Below are positions 42,136 through 50,706 of a stretch of DNA of 64,000 nucleotides, piece after piece. Below the pieces are notes generated by a model. It saw only the letters and a program-made list of their open reading frames with translations. It was not told the DNA's origin and did no database searches. The position numbers and the translations under genes were made by a program. Every line of letters starts with the position of its first letter. Within the stretch, counting starts at the first letter, position 1. Origin of the DNA: Neorhizobium tomejilense (GTDB lineage Bacteria > Pseudomonadota > Alphaproteobacteria > Rhizobiales > Rhizobiaceae); NCBI GenBank assembly GCA_002968845.1, contig PVBG01000024.1, positions 21,915 through 85,914 of the forward strand, in the 5' to 3' direction.

Positions 42136-42819
42136 TTACAGGCTCATGCCGTTTGAGCGGCGGCGCTCTTCTGTTTCGTGCTGGCGGTCGCCTGCGGTCT
42201 GGCTGCGGTCGAGTTGGCCGAGGCCTCGCTGTTCAGTCTGATGATATTCACGCCATCCGGCATCTTCAGTGCGGTCGTGTTGAGCCGCGCCAGAGTTCGT
42301 CTGTCCCTCAAGCAGGCGATATCCGGCCTCGACGGCAGCATTGCCTCGAAGAACGGCCATCGTCGCCGCGCCTCGTGCCATGCCTCCGGCAATAGCCGCA
42401 GCCAGTGCCATTTCAGCCCTAGCCCCCGCCTTGGCAGCTTCAGATTCACGCTCGTCCCTCTCCTCAACGGTGCGGACCTGCTGCTTGCCTTCGCGCTCCA
42501 TCTCCTCGAAGTGCTTGAACATGTCACCGAAGTCCGGTGCTTTCGGGCCACCATCCTCGAGAGAGGAGGAAGACTTGCCGACCAGATCGTCGGGCGTGTC
42601 AGCAGCCGGAGCGGATCCCAATGCATCTTTCGCTTCCCGCTCCTCGATCTCACGACACAACTGACGGAACGTGGCTCTGGCATCATCTGCGCCAACAGAC
42701 TGAGTTGCAGCCGCTGCCTTCGAGGAAACGAGAGTGTTGGCACCCGAGCCGGAGGACGTGGATCCAGAAGTAGAAGAGGAGGCTGTCGAGCCGGAATCTG
42801 GAGCGTTATGGTCAGTCAT
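42136..42819 (-). CDS. Ser-rich hypothetical protein, 227 aa
   Basis: ATG 42819. N-terminal ~35 residues are almost all Ser, Gly and Thr. A central helix (DMFKHFEEMEREGKQQVRTV) precedes an Ala-rich hydrophobic stretch (AEMALAAAIAGGMARGAATM) that may contact membrane. First gene of a five-gene operon behind the operator promoter at 42911. Confidence 0.7.
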   Translation of the reverse strand: MTDHNAPDSGSTASSSTSGSTSSGSGANTLVSSKAAAATQSVGADDARATFRQLCREIEEREAKDALGSAPAADTPDDLVGKSSSSLEDGGPKAPDFGDMFKHFEEMEREGKQQVRTVEERDERESEAAKAGARAEMALAAAIAGGMARGAATMAVLRGNAAVEAGYRLLEGQTNSGAAQHDRTEDAGWREYHQTEQRGLGQLDRSQTAGDRQHETEERRRSNGMSL

Positions 42820-42910
42820 GAGAGGAACCCTTTCGACCCATTATCTACAGTCGGTAAGGTTGAAATGACGTCTGCAAAGACGGTAAATCTAACCCTACTG
42901 GACGGCCCTT

Positions 42911-42940
42911 ATAATAGGGAACCATTGGCTACCTTGTCCG
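42911..42940 (-). promoter_or_regulatory. Promoter with operator variant (GTAGCCA regulon)
   Basis: Minus strand: CGGACA (42940-42935), 18-bp spacer, TATTAT (42916-42911). The spacer holds GTAGCCA-A-TGGTTCC, one intact and one degenerate arm (42918-42932). Same spacing as the 32.0 and 37.7 kb promoters. A lone half-site (GTAGCCAAGTG) follows at 42951. Confidence 0.7.
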
Positions 42941-43078
42941 GCGCAAAAATGTAGCCAAGTGACTGAAAAAGAATGTTTTTTACTTCGAAAGTCTTGACGA
43001 GAACGCTAAACTTTTAGGTAATCTGCGAGCCCTTGCCCAGACCTATTTCTTTCTATTTCCGGTTGGTCTTCGTTCCAC

Positions 43079-43103
43079 GAAAAAGGGGGCCGAAGTCCCC
43101 TTC
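43079..43103 (-). terminator. Rho-independent terminator
   Basis: AAGGGG...CCCCTT stem followed by TTTTT on the minus strand, 14 bases after the coupling-protein stop. It separates the coupling-protein operon from the 42911 promoter. Confidence 0.8.
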
Positions 43104-43116
43104 ATCAATGCTCCGA

Positions 43117-45447
43117 TCAATCTTCTAATCGAAGGTCGATCATATCCAAGCGCGTGGTGTTCGCACGGCGCACCATGGCGAAGGCGAAGCCGGAACCAGT
43201 CAGGAGGTCGGACTGCCGGATCTTCGGCATCTCCTGATCCGGGATCGTGGCATTCTCGAACTCGTCCTGCTCGTCGCGGTGAACGGTGTACTTGTCGATA
43301 CCGTCCTTGTCGCGCGTGGTCATACCCAGCATGGCGGCAGGCACCCGGATCATCTTCTGTCCCCAGCCGTCCATGACCTGATCGACGATCGGGAGCATTA
43401 GGGTCGGCAACAGGCCGTCGGCGAAGCTCATCTTTGCCTTGTCGGTGTCGTTTCCGATCAACAGCATCCGCTGCGCCTGGGTCGAGTAGAAGCGGGGGTT
43501 CGTCGCCCAGCCCCATGGCAAGGTGCCGGAGATCTCTTCAGCCCATTTGACAGTGCCCTTCTCCTCGGTCTCGAGAATGATCTTGGTACGGAGAAGCGTG
43601 ACCAGGTTCGCGGTCGCGGTCTCGCCCATAGTGCGGTTGAGGGCGGCCAAATTTTGTGTACTAGCCACCAAAAACAGGCCACTTTCACGTGCCCAGTTCC
43701 ACGTGTCGGCGTCGCTTTCGCCTCCGGAAGCCGTGGCGAGCATCTGGAACTCGTCGGCAAACATGGCGCAGGACGTCCGCTTGCAGCCCTCGGGATCCGT
43801 CAGCATCCGGCGACGTGCCATGATGTAAAGGCGCGTCTTGAGCCAGACGGTCACAACCTTGCCTGCCATGCCGAACTCGGTCTCGGAGATGGCAACAAGA
43901 ATGACCCCGCCCTTGAGTGCGTAGTCCACGTCCACCGAGTTCTTGTAGTTGCCGGAGCAGAAGCGGTCGGCCACCGCGCGCGATCCCCGCAGCTTGCCGA
44001 GAACGACGTTCAAGTTGGCGATGATGCCGTCGCGGGTGACGTCAGCCATGATCAGGAAGAAGTTATAGAACCAGCCCATCGACTGGGTTGCTTCCATGAA
44101 ATCCGCACGGGCAGGCTCACCGAGTTGGTTGAACAAGTCCTCTCCAACCGACCGGAATGTCGTGAGAGCAGCCTTCGTGAACTGTGGCTCAGTGGCAATC
44201 AGATGAATACCCAGCAGAGAGTAAGGCCGCACATTGTGCTTCTTCTTCCACTCCTCTCGGGTCGGCTCATGAAGGTCGATGAACCGGGCAATTGTCGCAG
44301 CGTGCATGATCAGGATCGATGCAGATTCACGCCAGAAGTCACCGTCCGACTTGCCGCCCAGAACCTGACCATAGACGGCATTCAGGGTCGTGGAGACTTC
44401 TAGGGGTGTCATGCCCTCGACGATATCGATGCCGAACTGACCCTCATCTGTGCCGATGATCTTCACGTCCGGACGATGCTGTACGTATTCGTAGAGATCC
44501 TTCCAGAGCGTCCCTTTCCCATCGGTTACATAGGCGCCCATCTTGTGACCGACGCCCCAGTCGGCATTCATGATGCGCTTGAAGAGCGGCTTGATGACCA
44601 TGCGGGTCTTACCGGACCCAGTGCCGCCAAGGATTAGGACGTGCTGACGGACACTCTCGCCGTCCATGCAAACAGCCTGACCTGGAAGCGGTGCGCCATT
44701 GTCGCCCCGAACTTTCACCTTGCCAGTTGCCTCCCCGAGGAGGATCAGCGGCTTGTCAGCGATACGAAGTGCCTCTGCGATCTGACGCTTGTAAGCCTCA
44801 TAATCGTTAACGCGGTTCTCGACATGCGCCTTCCAGTAGTGCTGCGTGTCCGAGCTGGGGAAACGATAGGGCATCGATCCACGGTGCCACATGCGCTGCA
44901 TGAAGCGCGCGAACGCCCACCACCAGATGACAGGGAACAGCAGTAGAAGGGGAAGTAGCATCGCCACAGACGAGCTGATCGCGCCGAGCAGCCCGCCGAC
45001 GCGCTCGATGACAGTCAGCAGATACCAGGAGGCGACCGGAAGCCATGCGCCGTTGTCGGCCGCCCATGCCGGATATGGGGTCCGTCCATCGAATGCGATG
45101 TTGAAGCCCCCGACCGATACGAGGCTGACGACTGCCGCCACGATGAACGTGATCCACAATGCTCGTTTCGCAGACTGGACGAGCATGAAGGTGATCATCT
45201 CGTCGTCGAAGCGCTCCTTCGCAAGCTCGGCAGGCATCGCTCCGTTGAGGAAGCGACCATCCCACAGAACGCCGCGGTCGAGGTCATCTGGAATGTCCAT
45301 CCACATCGTCTGGTAGTCAGCCGGATTGAACTCCTGACGCCCATATTCGAGCAGATCGCCACGCAGCAGCGGGTTACTGCTCGAGGCGAAGACGAGATCG
45401 TTCCACTTGAGAGCTTTGGCAGCGAGCTTGTTGACGAACTTCTTCAT
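43117..45447 (-). CDS. Type IV coupling protein (VirD4/TraD/TrwB-like), 776 aa
   Basis: ATG 45447. Two N-terminal membrane regions (~110-130 and ~155-200), then the ATPase: Walker A LILGGTGSGKTRMV (~residue 270), Walker B FADEFQML (~560) and ARESGLFLVASTQNLAALNR after it, typical of the hexameric DNA pump. It links the relaxase-DNA complex to a mating channel at the inner membrane. It is longer than TrwB (~500 aa) because of N- and C-terminal extensions. Three bases after its membrane partner. No mating-channel genes are in the window. Confidence 0.88.
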   Translation of the reverse strand: MKKFVNKLAAKALKWNDLVFASSSNPLLRGDLLEYGRQEFNPADYQTMWMDIPDDLDRGVLWDGRFLNGAMPAELAKERFDDEMITFMLVQSAKRALWITFIVAAVVSLVSVGGFNIAFDGRTPYPAWAADNGAWLPVASWYLLTVIERVGGLLGAISSSVAMLLPLLLLFPVIWWWAFARFMQRMWHRGSMPYRFPSSDTQHYWKAHVENRVNDYEAYKRQIAEALRIADKPLILLGEATGKVKVRGDNGAPLPGQAVCMDGESVRQHVLILGGTGSGKTRMVIKPLFKRIMNADWGVGHKMGAYVTDGKGTLWKDLYEYVQHRPDVKIIGTDEGQFGIDIVEGMTPLEVSTTLNAVYGQVLGGKSDGDFWRESASILIMHAATIARFIDLHEPTREEWKKKHNVRPYSLLGIHLIATEPQFTKAALTTFRSVGEDLFNQLGEPARADFMEATQSMGWFYNFFLIMADVTRDGIIANLNVVLGKLRGSRAVADRFCSGNYKNSVDVDYALKGGVILVAISETEFGMAGKVVTVWLKTRLYIMARRRMLTDPEGCKRTSCAMFADEFQMLATASGGESDADTWNWARESGLFLVASTQNLAALNRTMGETATANLVTLLRTKIILETEEKGTVKWAEEISGTLPWGWATNPRFYSTQAQRMLLIGNDTDKAKMSFADGLLPTLMLPIVDQVMDGWGQKMIRVPAAMLGMTTRDKDGIDKYTVHRDEQDEFENATIPDQEMPKIRQSDLLTGSGFAFAMVRRANTTRLDMIDLRLED

Positions 45448-45450
45448 CGG

Positions 45451-46746
45451 TTACTCCTTCGTCTCAGCGGCCGGGGTCGGCTTGATGCTGTCAAGCACGC
45501 GGCGAGCGTTGCCATTCAGCGGCTGGTTCGGTGTCGTGGCGTTCTGGCATCCTGAGGCCGGATCGTATGGGCCGAGGATCACGGCGCAGTTCCGGCCGTT
45601 GACCAGCGTGATCGACCACTGACCTTCCACATGGGCGACAATGGTGAGCGGGTCGCGGCCTTCGGGAACGACGACGATACCGTTCGGCAGTTCCTTCGCG
45701 TTGTCGCGGATCGCCTTCTCAGGGCGCGTGATCATCGGCTGGGTGTCCAGCTTCGTGACCTCCTCCCAGCTCGCTGCATCGTTGGAATGCTTGGCCGAAT
45801 CCGCGCGGACGGAAGCGATCAGGCTGTTGAGTTTCGCTACCGACAGGCCGCCATTAGGGGCATGATCTCCGAGCCAGCGATATTCAGGACCGGAACGGAG
45901 ACCGCCGCCCAGATCGAAGTATGTGTCGCGGTCATAGGTGAGCATGGCGGCAATGTTGCGCATGCCGCCGGGGCCGAAGCCGGACAGAGCTGCAGCGACG
46001 GATCCGAGGACGAGTGTGCCCACGACGACCAGAAAGACGTATCCCCCAGCCATCCAGAGGACCGCCCTGCTCTCTCCGGTCGAGACGCTTTTGCGGATGT
46101 GATGAGAAAGCCAGAGGATCAGGCCCACGGCGATGACGATCTTGCCCGCAGTGATGATCCATGCCGCCGTTCCATTTGGATTGGAAGCGCTCGCCATCCA
46201 GAGGTACAGCAGCACGCCGCCGACCAGGATGCCGCCGAAACCGATGGTGGTTCCTTCCATCTCCTGACCGCTCGCGCGGAGCAAGGCAAACACGGCAACA
46301 GCACCAACGACCCAAAACGGCAGAAACAAAACTAGGAGCTTCACCCCGCCACTACCTGCACCGCTACCTCCTGAGAGGCGCATGCCACCCAGCATGGGCG
46401 ACACCATGAGAACGAAGGCGAGGATTGCGATCAGGACGCTCGGCCAGAGCAGCTTTTCGGACATCACGAAGAACCGCTCGAGGTGCATGGCACCGCGCGT
46501 TGCATACCGGGCGATCCCCCAGTTCTCGTCGATGCGATCAGCGGCCGGGGTTGGCAAAGCTGGCTCGCCCTTCTTGAGGACTGGCGTGACCGGAAACCTG
46601 CGTTTTTCCGCTTCCGGCAAAGATACGGCCTCTGCTGCAGCCGGAGCATCGGCCTGGCTGACGCTTGGAGTGGATGGAGAGGAGACTTCGGTGATTTCAC
46701 CTGTCTCGGGATCGGTATGCTCGACCTTGGCGACGTGCTGGTTCAT
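45451..46746 (-). CDS. Five-helix membrane protein, coupling-protein partner, 431 aa
   Basis: ATG 46746, overlapping the preceding stop; its own stop lies three bases before the coupling protein. Residues ~1-85 are soluble and Pro-rich, then five hydrophobic helices (LLWPSVLIAILAFVLMVSPM; LLVLFLPFWVVGAVAVFALL; GGILVGGVLLYLWM; ITAGKIVIAVGLILWL; GGYVFLVVVGTLVLGSVAAA), then a soluble C-terminal domain with a Cys pair (RNCAVILG, SGCQNAT). Tight pairing suggests it assembles with the coupling protein. No named family recognised. Confidence 0.75.
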   Translation of the reverse strand: MNQHVAKVEHTDPETGEITEVSSPSTPSVSQADAPAAAEAVSLPEAEKRRFPVTPVLKKGEPALPTPAADRIDENWGIARYATRGAMHLERFFVMSEKLLWPSVLIAILAFVLMVSPMLGGMRLSGGSGAGSGGVKLLVLFLPFWVVGAVAVFALLRASGQEMEGTTIGFGGILVGGVLLYLWMASASNPNGTAAWIITAGKIVIAVGLILWLSHHIRKSVSTGESRAVLWMAGGYVFLVVVGTLVLGSVAAALSGFGPGGMRNIAAMLTYDRDTYFDLGGGLRSGPEYRWLGDHAPNGGLSVAKLNSLIASVRADSAKHSNDAASWEEVTKLDTQPMITRPEKAIRDNAKELPNGIVVVPEGRDPLTIVAHVEGQWSITLVNGRNCAVILGPYDPASGCQNATTPNQPLNGNARRVLDSIKPTPAAETKE

Positions 46747-46931
46747 TTCGTGCCTTCGACTTCTGCGAGAAAGGCGGCTTCATGCTGCTCGATCAAATTA
46801 CGGATGACTTCACTGACGGAGGCCGTTGGCATCGCGCCTCGCATCATGCGAGTGGCTGCGACCCTTTTCAGGAGACGGCTTTGATCCTCGGTCAGCAGTA
46901 AGCTGGTGGTTGTTAGCCTCGTGGATGGCAT
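46743..46931 (-). CDS. Small ribbon-helix-helix-like protein, 62 aa
   Basis: ATG 46931. N-terminal TRLTTTSLLLTEDQSRLLKR then ASVSEVIRNLIEQHEAAFLA gives strand-helix-helix, the layout of a MetJ/Arc-type DNA-binding dimer. Its stop overlaps the next start (ATGA). First gene of the coupling-protein operon and just downstream of an operator copy (47064-47078), so it is one candidate for the factor that binds it. Confidence 0.6.
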   Translation of the reverse strand: MPSTRLTTTSLLLTEDQSRLLKRVAATRMMRGAMPTASVSEVIRNLIEQHEAAFLAEVEGTK

Positions 46932-47063
46932 GGTTGTTGCCTCATTGCGTCATTACCCTATGAGCCCATTACCCCCGAGCCCAGGGTTTTGCGATCGATG
47001 CGCAAATTTAGCGATCGCGAGGTTTTCAAGTTGTAAACCGGACAGTGCGACTGTGATTCAAAA

Positions 47064-47078
47064 TGAACCATTGGTTAC
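47064..47078. promoter_or_regulatory. Operator variant (GTAGCCA family)
   Basis: TGAACCA-T-TGGTTAC, a symmetric variant of the shared palindrome, lies between the divergent gene starts at 46931 and 47269. No good -35/-10 pair fits at the spacing seen in the other copies, so its promoter is not resolved. Confidence 0.5.
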
Positions 47079-47135
47079 CTAACCCCCTGCCCCACATGCA
47101 ATTTCGGAAACTGAGACAGGGTGCGACACCCCCTC

Positions 47136-47176
47136 GGACAGTCCGTACGACAGTCCATGGGATCGTCCGTGCGACG
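47136..47176. repeat. 12-bp-period GACAGTCC repeat array
   Basis: Consecutive 12-bp units GACAGTCCGTAC, GACAGTCCATGG, GATCGTCCGTGC and a partial GACGG. Related short arrays stand at 1022, 48361, 48886, 50083 and 50707, mostly in gene gaps of the 47-51 kb cluster. Confidence 0.6.
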
Positions 47177-47268
47177 GCCCCTTCCCTCCTGCTCCCTATT
47201 CCGACTATGGGAAGTAGAAAGAGAGGAGTTTGCAGCAGCGGGCTCCGGGGCAAGCATGGGAGACGGTA

Positions 47269-48063
47269 ATGGTATCGATGGAAACAGCGCAGGCATGGGC
47301 CGAGGGCATTCAAGCTGACGCGCGGATGACAGGCTGGATCGCTGAAGCGGAAAAGGCCTATGAGCTTCGGATATCGCCCACCACTGAGGAAGGCTGGTTC
47401 TCGGAAGTGGTCAACGGCAAGGCGAAGATCGGAATGGGGGAGACCGAACGCCCCCTGCCCTCATTTGCGCACGAGATCCTTCACGTCTGCTTGTCGGCTC
47501 GCGGCTACAAGCATGTCGTCGAGCTCGCAAACACGGATCCGATCAGGCTCAGCGTCCTGCAGGCACTCATCTCGTCACTCGACAACGAGCTTCAGCACCA
47601 TCGCATGTTCGGCGAGTTCGTGGCGACCGGGTTTGATGGTGGCGAGTTCTACCATGACGGCGATGCTGCAGGTCATGCGGATGTCCGCAAAGACATCGAA
47701 GCTCTCACCAAGAACCATCCTCCCGTCGCCGCCTTGTTCGTCTACCTCACCTTGCTGGCACCAGGTGGAAACTGGCCGGACGGCGCCCGCGAGGAACTGA
47801 CCCACCTCCTGCAGGCGAACGTGTCCATGGACACATGGGACAAGCTGCAGGTGATCAGCGGCATCATCGGCCGCTGTAAGCAACAGGCCGACCTCGATCC
47901 GACCGAGACGGTTGCGGCCATCATCGAGGCGCTAGACGACTTCGACGGCACCTTCGTAGGTGAACCGAACGCCTACCCGGTCGGCGCGTTCGTTCCGAAG
48001 GGTCTGACGCAGGAAGCGTTCGAGGCGCACGCCAAGGCGGTATTTGAGGCCAACAATGCCTGA
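47269..48063 (+). CDS. HExxH metallopeptidase-like protein, 264 aa
   Basis: ATG 47269 with GGGAGACGGTA upstream. Contains PLPSFAHEILHVCLSARG (~residues 65-82), an HExxH-type zinc site, and a later LQALISSLDNELQHHRMFGE whose Glu/His could complete it. Soluble, helical. The role of such proteins on plasmids is unknown; they are often found near antirestriction genes. Its stop overlaps the next gene by eight bases. Confidence 0.65.
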   Translation: MVSMETAQAWAEGIQADARMTGWIAEAEKAYELRISPTTEEGWFSEVVNGKAKIGMGETERPLPSFAHEILHVCLSARGYKHVVELANTDPIRLSVLQALISSLDNELQHHRMFGEFVATGFDGGEFYHDGDAAGHADVRKDIEALTKNHPPVAALFVYLTLLAPGGNWPDGAREELTHLLQANVSMDTWDKLQVISGIIGRCKQQADLDPTETVAAIIEALDDFDGTFVGEPNAYPVGAFVPKGLTQEAFEAHAKAVFEANNA

Positions 48064-48319
48064 TCTCATCATACCGTCCGACTTCGAACAGCTCGCAACC
48101 GTCTTGGGGGCGCGGGATCGGTCGGCACCCCTGCCCCGCTCGGAGGCCTTCCGCCTCTATTCCCGCCACTGGTGGGCGATCAAAGATGAAGAGCTGTCGG
48201 CCGCAGAGCGAGATCTGATCCTCGCGCTCGAGGTAGAGCATGGCGAGAAGCTGTTCGGAAGCGACGGCGATAATCCGGCGGCGCAGGCTCACGTCTTCGA
48301 CGGAACGCCGAACGAATAG
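48056..48319 (+). CDS. Hypothetical protein, 87 aa
   Basis: ATG 48056 overlaps the previous stop, so translation is coupled. Helical protein with FRLYSRHWWAIKDEELSAAE near the centre, acidic C-terminus. No family recognised. Confidence 0.65.
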   Translation: MPDLIIPSDFEQLATVLGARDRSAPLPRSEAFRLYSRHWWAIKDEELSAAERDLILALEVEHGEKLFGSDGDNPAAQAHVFDGTPNE

Positions 48320-48360
48320 CCCGACCAGCATGGTAAACGCTCATTAACCCATGTCCTGAT

Positions 48361-48402
48361 ACTGTCGTAGGGACGATACCGGAGACAGTCCCTATGACCA
48401 TC
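48361..48402. repeat. 12-bp-period GACAGTCC repeat array before the KfrA-like gene
   Basis: Units GACGATACCGGA and GACAGTCCCTAT run right up to the ATG at 48394, preceded by an imperfect ACTGTCGTAGG. A position overlapping the start codon fits autoregulation of the downstream gene. Confidence 0.55.
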
Positions 48403-48876
48403 GAAAGCCTGACATACAAGGAACTGGCCGACCGCCTCGGCTGCAAGCTGGAATCCGCTCGCAAGATGGTGCAGCGGAAGCGCTGGCCGAGGACCACCGG
48501 GAACGATGGCACTGTCAGGATCATGGTCCCGATGGAAGAGCTTCCGTCCCGAGACAAGTCCGAGGACAAGCCGGAAGAGAAGCTGGTCCCGGAAATCCTC
48601 CTGAGAGCTCTCGAAGTTCAGATCGACGGCCTGAAGGAGATCGTCGAGTCCGAACGCAAGCGAGCAGACACGGAAGCGGCCCGAGCTGATGCAGAAGGCA
48701 AGCGCGCTGATGCCGAACACGGCAGGGCCACAGCCGAGGGCAAGCGAGCTGACGCAGCGGAGATCGATCGGGACGAATGGCGGGATCTCTTCAAGTCCAG
48801 CCAGAAGGCCAGCAACGATGATGTGGAGCCGCCGGCACACGCAAAGCCCGGCTTCTTCAAGCGCATGTTCGGCTGA
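48394..48876 (+). CDS. KfrA-like DNA-binding coiled-coil protein, 160 aa
   Basis: ATG 48394. N-terminal SLTYKELADRLGCKLESARK looks like a helix-turn-helix, followed after residue ~85 by a long charged coil with repeats RADTEAARADAEGKRADAEH. This head-plus-coil plan is that of KfrA, a plasmid protein that represses its own gene and helps segregation; this copy is short. 12-bp-period GACAGTCC arrays lie directly before (48361) and after (48886) the gene and are its most likely binding sites. Confidence 0.65.
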   Translation: MTIESLTYKELADRLGCKLESARKMVQRKRWPRTTGNDGTVRIMVPMEELPSRDKSEDKPEEKLVPEILLRALEVQIDGLKEIVESERKRADTEAARADAEGKRADAEHGRATAEGKRADAAEIDRDEWRDLFKSSQKASNDDVEPPAHAKPGFFKRMFG

Positions 48877-48885
48877 CATCCTGTC

Positions 48886-48922
48886 CATGGACAGTCCGAC
48901 GGACCACCCCTAAGACTGTCAC
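48886..48922. repeat. 12-bp-period GACAGTCC repeat array after the KfrA-like gene
   Basis: Units GACAGTCCGACG, GACCACCCCTAA and GACTGTCACAGG follow an inverted CTGTCCATG. Lies between the KfrA-like gene and the 281-aa membrane-protein gene, next to a GGGGAGTAGAGGGACGAGGG leader. Confidence 0.55.
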
Positions 48923-48944
48923 AGGGGAGTAGAGGGACGAGGGC

Positions 48945-49790
48945 ATGGTCAGGAAGTTCGGGCTCTATGTCGCCATCGCGGCGGCATGGGGCATCGCTTA
49001 CGCGGCAAAGGAGATGTTCGGCATCTCCGACATCTGGATGGCGATCGGCGTGATCGCCGTGATCGGGCTCCTCATCAACTTCCACATTGAAAGCCGTCTG
49101 GACGCGCTCGAGGCGAGGGTGGTCCACAAGGACTATTCCGGCATCATTGCCCAGCTCGAGGGGGAGCGACATGTCCCGCGACACCAGCAGCCGGAAAGCC
49201 TTGCTGCAGGTGGCGCGATCGCGTCCTGGATCCGGCCCGAACACCAGACGCTCTTCGAAGACTTCAGGTGGTTCGGGGCATTGCTCAACAAACACCTGGA
49301 TCCATGGGCGATCGAGGAGCTGCCCAAGACCGATGCCAGAGGATACGACAGCCCGGACATCGGTCGGATGTACCGGATCTACTACAACGCCTGCGAGGTC
49401 GGCCGTTTTCAGGTGACGCTCGGAGCAGGGACGCTCCTGTCGCGGGACAAGTCCACGGACAAGCGATCAGCGTGCCTCGAACTCGACCTCAACTATTTGA
49501 GGTTCATTCCATACCACGACGCTCGCGGCCTGCTGTATGAGCTGGCGCTGATGATCGGGGACTTCGACCGGGACAATCCCGATGCCTGTCGCGCCAAGGC
49601 TCAGGCGCTGGCATCAGATGCGCTCGGCGGCCATCTCTGGGAGGTTGTCCGCCAACCCGATATTGACCCGATGTTCGATTTCCGGGTGGAAGGATCCTAT
49701 GACCTGGTGAGCGATCAGAACGACCACTGGGCGAAGCTCGGCTTCGACCCCATGGCAGACGTCCGCAATAGGGACAGAGAGAACGCCTGA
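48945..49790 (+). CDS. Membrane-anchored hypothetical protein, 281 aa
   Basis: ATG 48945 after a purine-rich GGGGAGTAGAGGGACGAGGG leader. Two N-terminal membrane helices (LYVAIAAAWGIAYAAK, WMAIGVIAVIGLLINF), then a large cytosolic domain with WFGALLNKHLDPWAIEELPK and many Asp. No family recognised. The stop overlaps the start of the 97-aa gene by one base. Confidence 0.7.
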   Translation: MVRKFGLYVAIAAAWGIAYAAKEMFGISDIWMAIGVIAVIGLLINFHIESRLDALEARVVHKDYSGIIAQLEGERHVPRHQQPESLAAGGAIASWIRPEHQTLFEDFRWFGALLNKHLDPWAIEELPKTDARGYDSPDIGRMYRIYYNACEVGRFQVTLGAGTLLSRDKSTDKRSACLELDLNYLRFIPYHDARGLLYELALMIGDFDRDNPDACRAKAQALASDALGGHLWEVVRQPDIDPMFDFRVEGSYDLVSDQNDHWAKLGFDPMADVRNRDRENA

Positions 49791-50083
49791 TGTCGTACTG
49801 GACTGACAAGGGAGTAAAGCCGGGATCCGAACTCGACCAGCATCTCGAAGGGATCAAGGTCGAAAAGAAGAAGCGTGAGCGGGACAACATGATCAACTCG
49901 GTCATCGCTTCTTTGGTCGGGGCAGGGCTGGCATATTGGGCATGGCAGTCTATCGCGCACGCTGCCTTCGGCTTCAGCCTGTTCTTCACGATCACGGCGG
50001 TCGGCAACCGCATTTCCTTCGAGCTCTTCCAGCTCCGGGCGCAGCAGAAGGCCACCGACATCATGAACCGCGACGGGATGTAG
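49790..50083 (+). CDS. Small membrane protein, 97 aa
   Basis: ATG 49790. Charged N-terminus (ELDQHLEGIKVEKKKRERDN), then two hydrophobic helices (SVIASLVGAGLAYWAWQSI; AAFGFSLFFTITAVGN) and a short basic tail. Coupled to the 281-aa membrane protein. Confidence 0.7.
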   Translation: MSYWTDKGVKPGSELDQHLEGIKVEKKKRERDNMINSVIASLVGAGLAYWAWQSIAHAAFGFSLFFTITAVGNRISFELFQLRAQQKATDIMNRDGM

Positions 50084-50106
50084 TCCTACGGACAGTCCAT
50101 GGGACT
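50083..50106. repeat. Short GACAGTCC repeat
   Basis: AGTCCTAC-GGACAGTCCATGG-GACTTAG lies in the gap between two convergent genes, 12-bp spacing as in the other arrays. Confidence 0.45.
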
Positions 50107-50120
50107 TAGAGGGCGAGGGA

Positions 50121-50699
50121 CTAATCCTGATACCAGGAGCGATGCTGCTCGATCCGGTAGAAGCCGTTCCACCCCTCGTCGACGAGTTTCGCCTTCTTGG
50201 CGGCCGACCGAGCATATCGCTGGGCTGCCTTCGTGAATATGGGGTCCGACCTCGGGACATCGAAGACGCTCCACGTCTCGCCGGAGACCTTCAGCTTGTC
50301 GAGCATGGCGACTGCCTGATCGAACTTCATGGCTTTCCGGAAGGTGTCGTGATCGGCCACGAGTGACCGTATGAGGGCGGCCGCCTCGTCCGGAGGACAA
50401 TCGAACAGCTCGCCCCAGAACCAGCGCCCTTGCCTCCACAGGTGGATTTGAGCGCACTTCTCGATCTGATGGGCGTCCTCCATGAGGAAGAGGTGCCGGA
50501 TGTCGTAGGGCAGGGGAAGCGAGTATCGGCTGGCATCGATCGCCGTAAGCCGCTTCAGCGGATCACGTGCCACCCCGATCTTGATGCGGTCGGGCTTCGA
50601 GGCGGACTCGATCACGTAGAGATACGTCGGCTCGATCTCGATGATGCTGTTGCCCCAGCCTGTCACGAAGTCGGGGAGGGCGGTCGTTTCCTGTGGCAT
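50121..50699 (-). CDS. T5orf172/MUG113-type GIY-YIG-family protein, 192 aa
   Basis: ATG 50699 (MPQETTALPDF) preferred; ATG 50756 is possible but would lie within the repeat region 50707-50750. Residues ~28-105 fit the T5orf172 domain: TYLYVIESASKPDRIKIGVA, then DPLKRLTAIDASR and MEDAHQIEKCAQIHLW. This is a GIY-YIG relative found in phages and plasmids, thought to bind or cut DNA. Target unknown. Confidence 0.75.
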   Translation of the reverse strand: MPQETTALPDFVTGWGNSIIEIEPTYLYVIESASKPDRIKIGVARDPLKRLTAIDASRYSLPLPYDIRHLFLMEDAHQIEKCAQIHLWRQGRWFWGELFDCPPDEAAALIRSLVADHDTFRKAMKFDQAVAMLDKLKVSGETWSVFDVPRSDPIFTKAAQRYARSAAKKAKLVDEGWNGFYRIEQHRSWYQD

Positions 50700-50706
50700 C
50701 GCAGCT

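Noticed and set aside
40921..42156. 411-codon plus-strand frame
   Set aside because: Antisense to the 581-aa gene; no ribosome-binding site and unnatural Arg/Ser/Leu bias.
48640..48770. Repeats GCAAGCGAGCTGACGC-like inside the KfrA-like gene as a tandem array
   Set aside because: They encode the coiled-coil repeats (RADAEGKRADAE) and are explained by protein structure.
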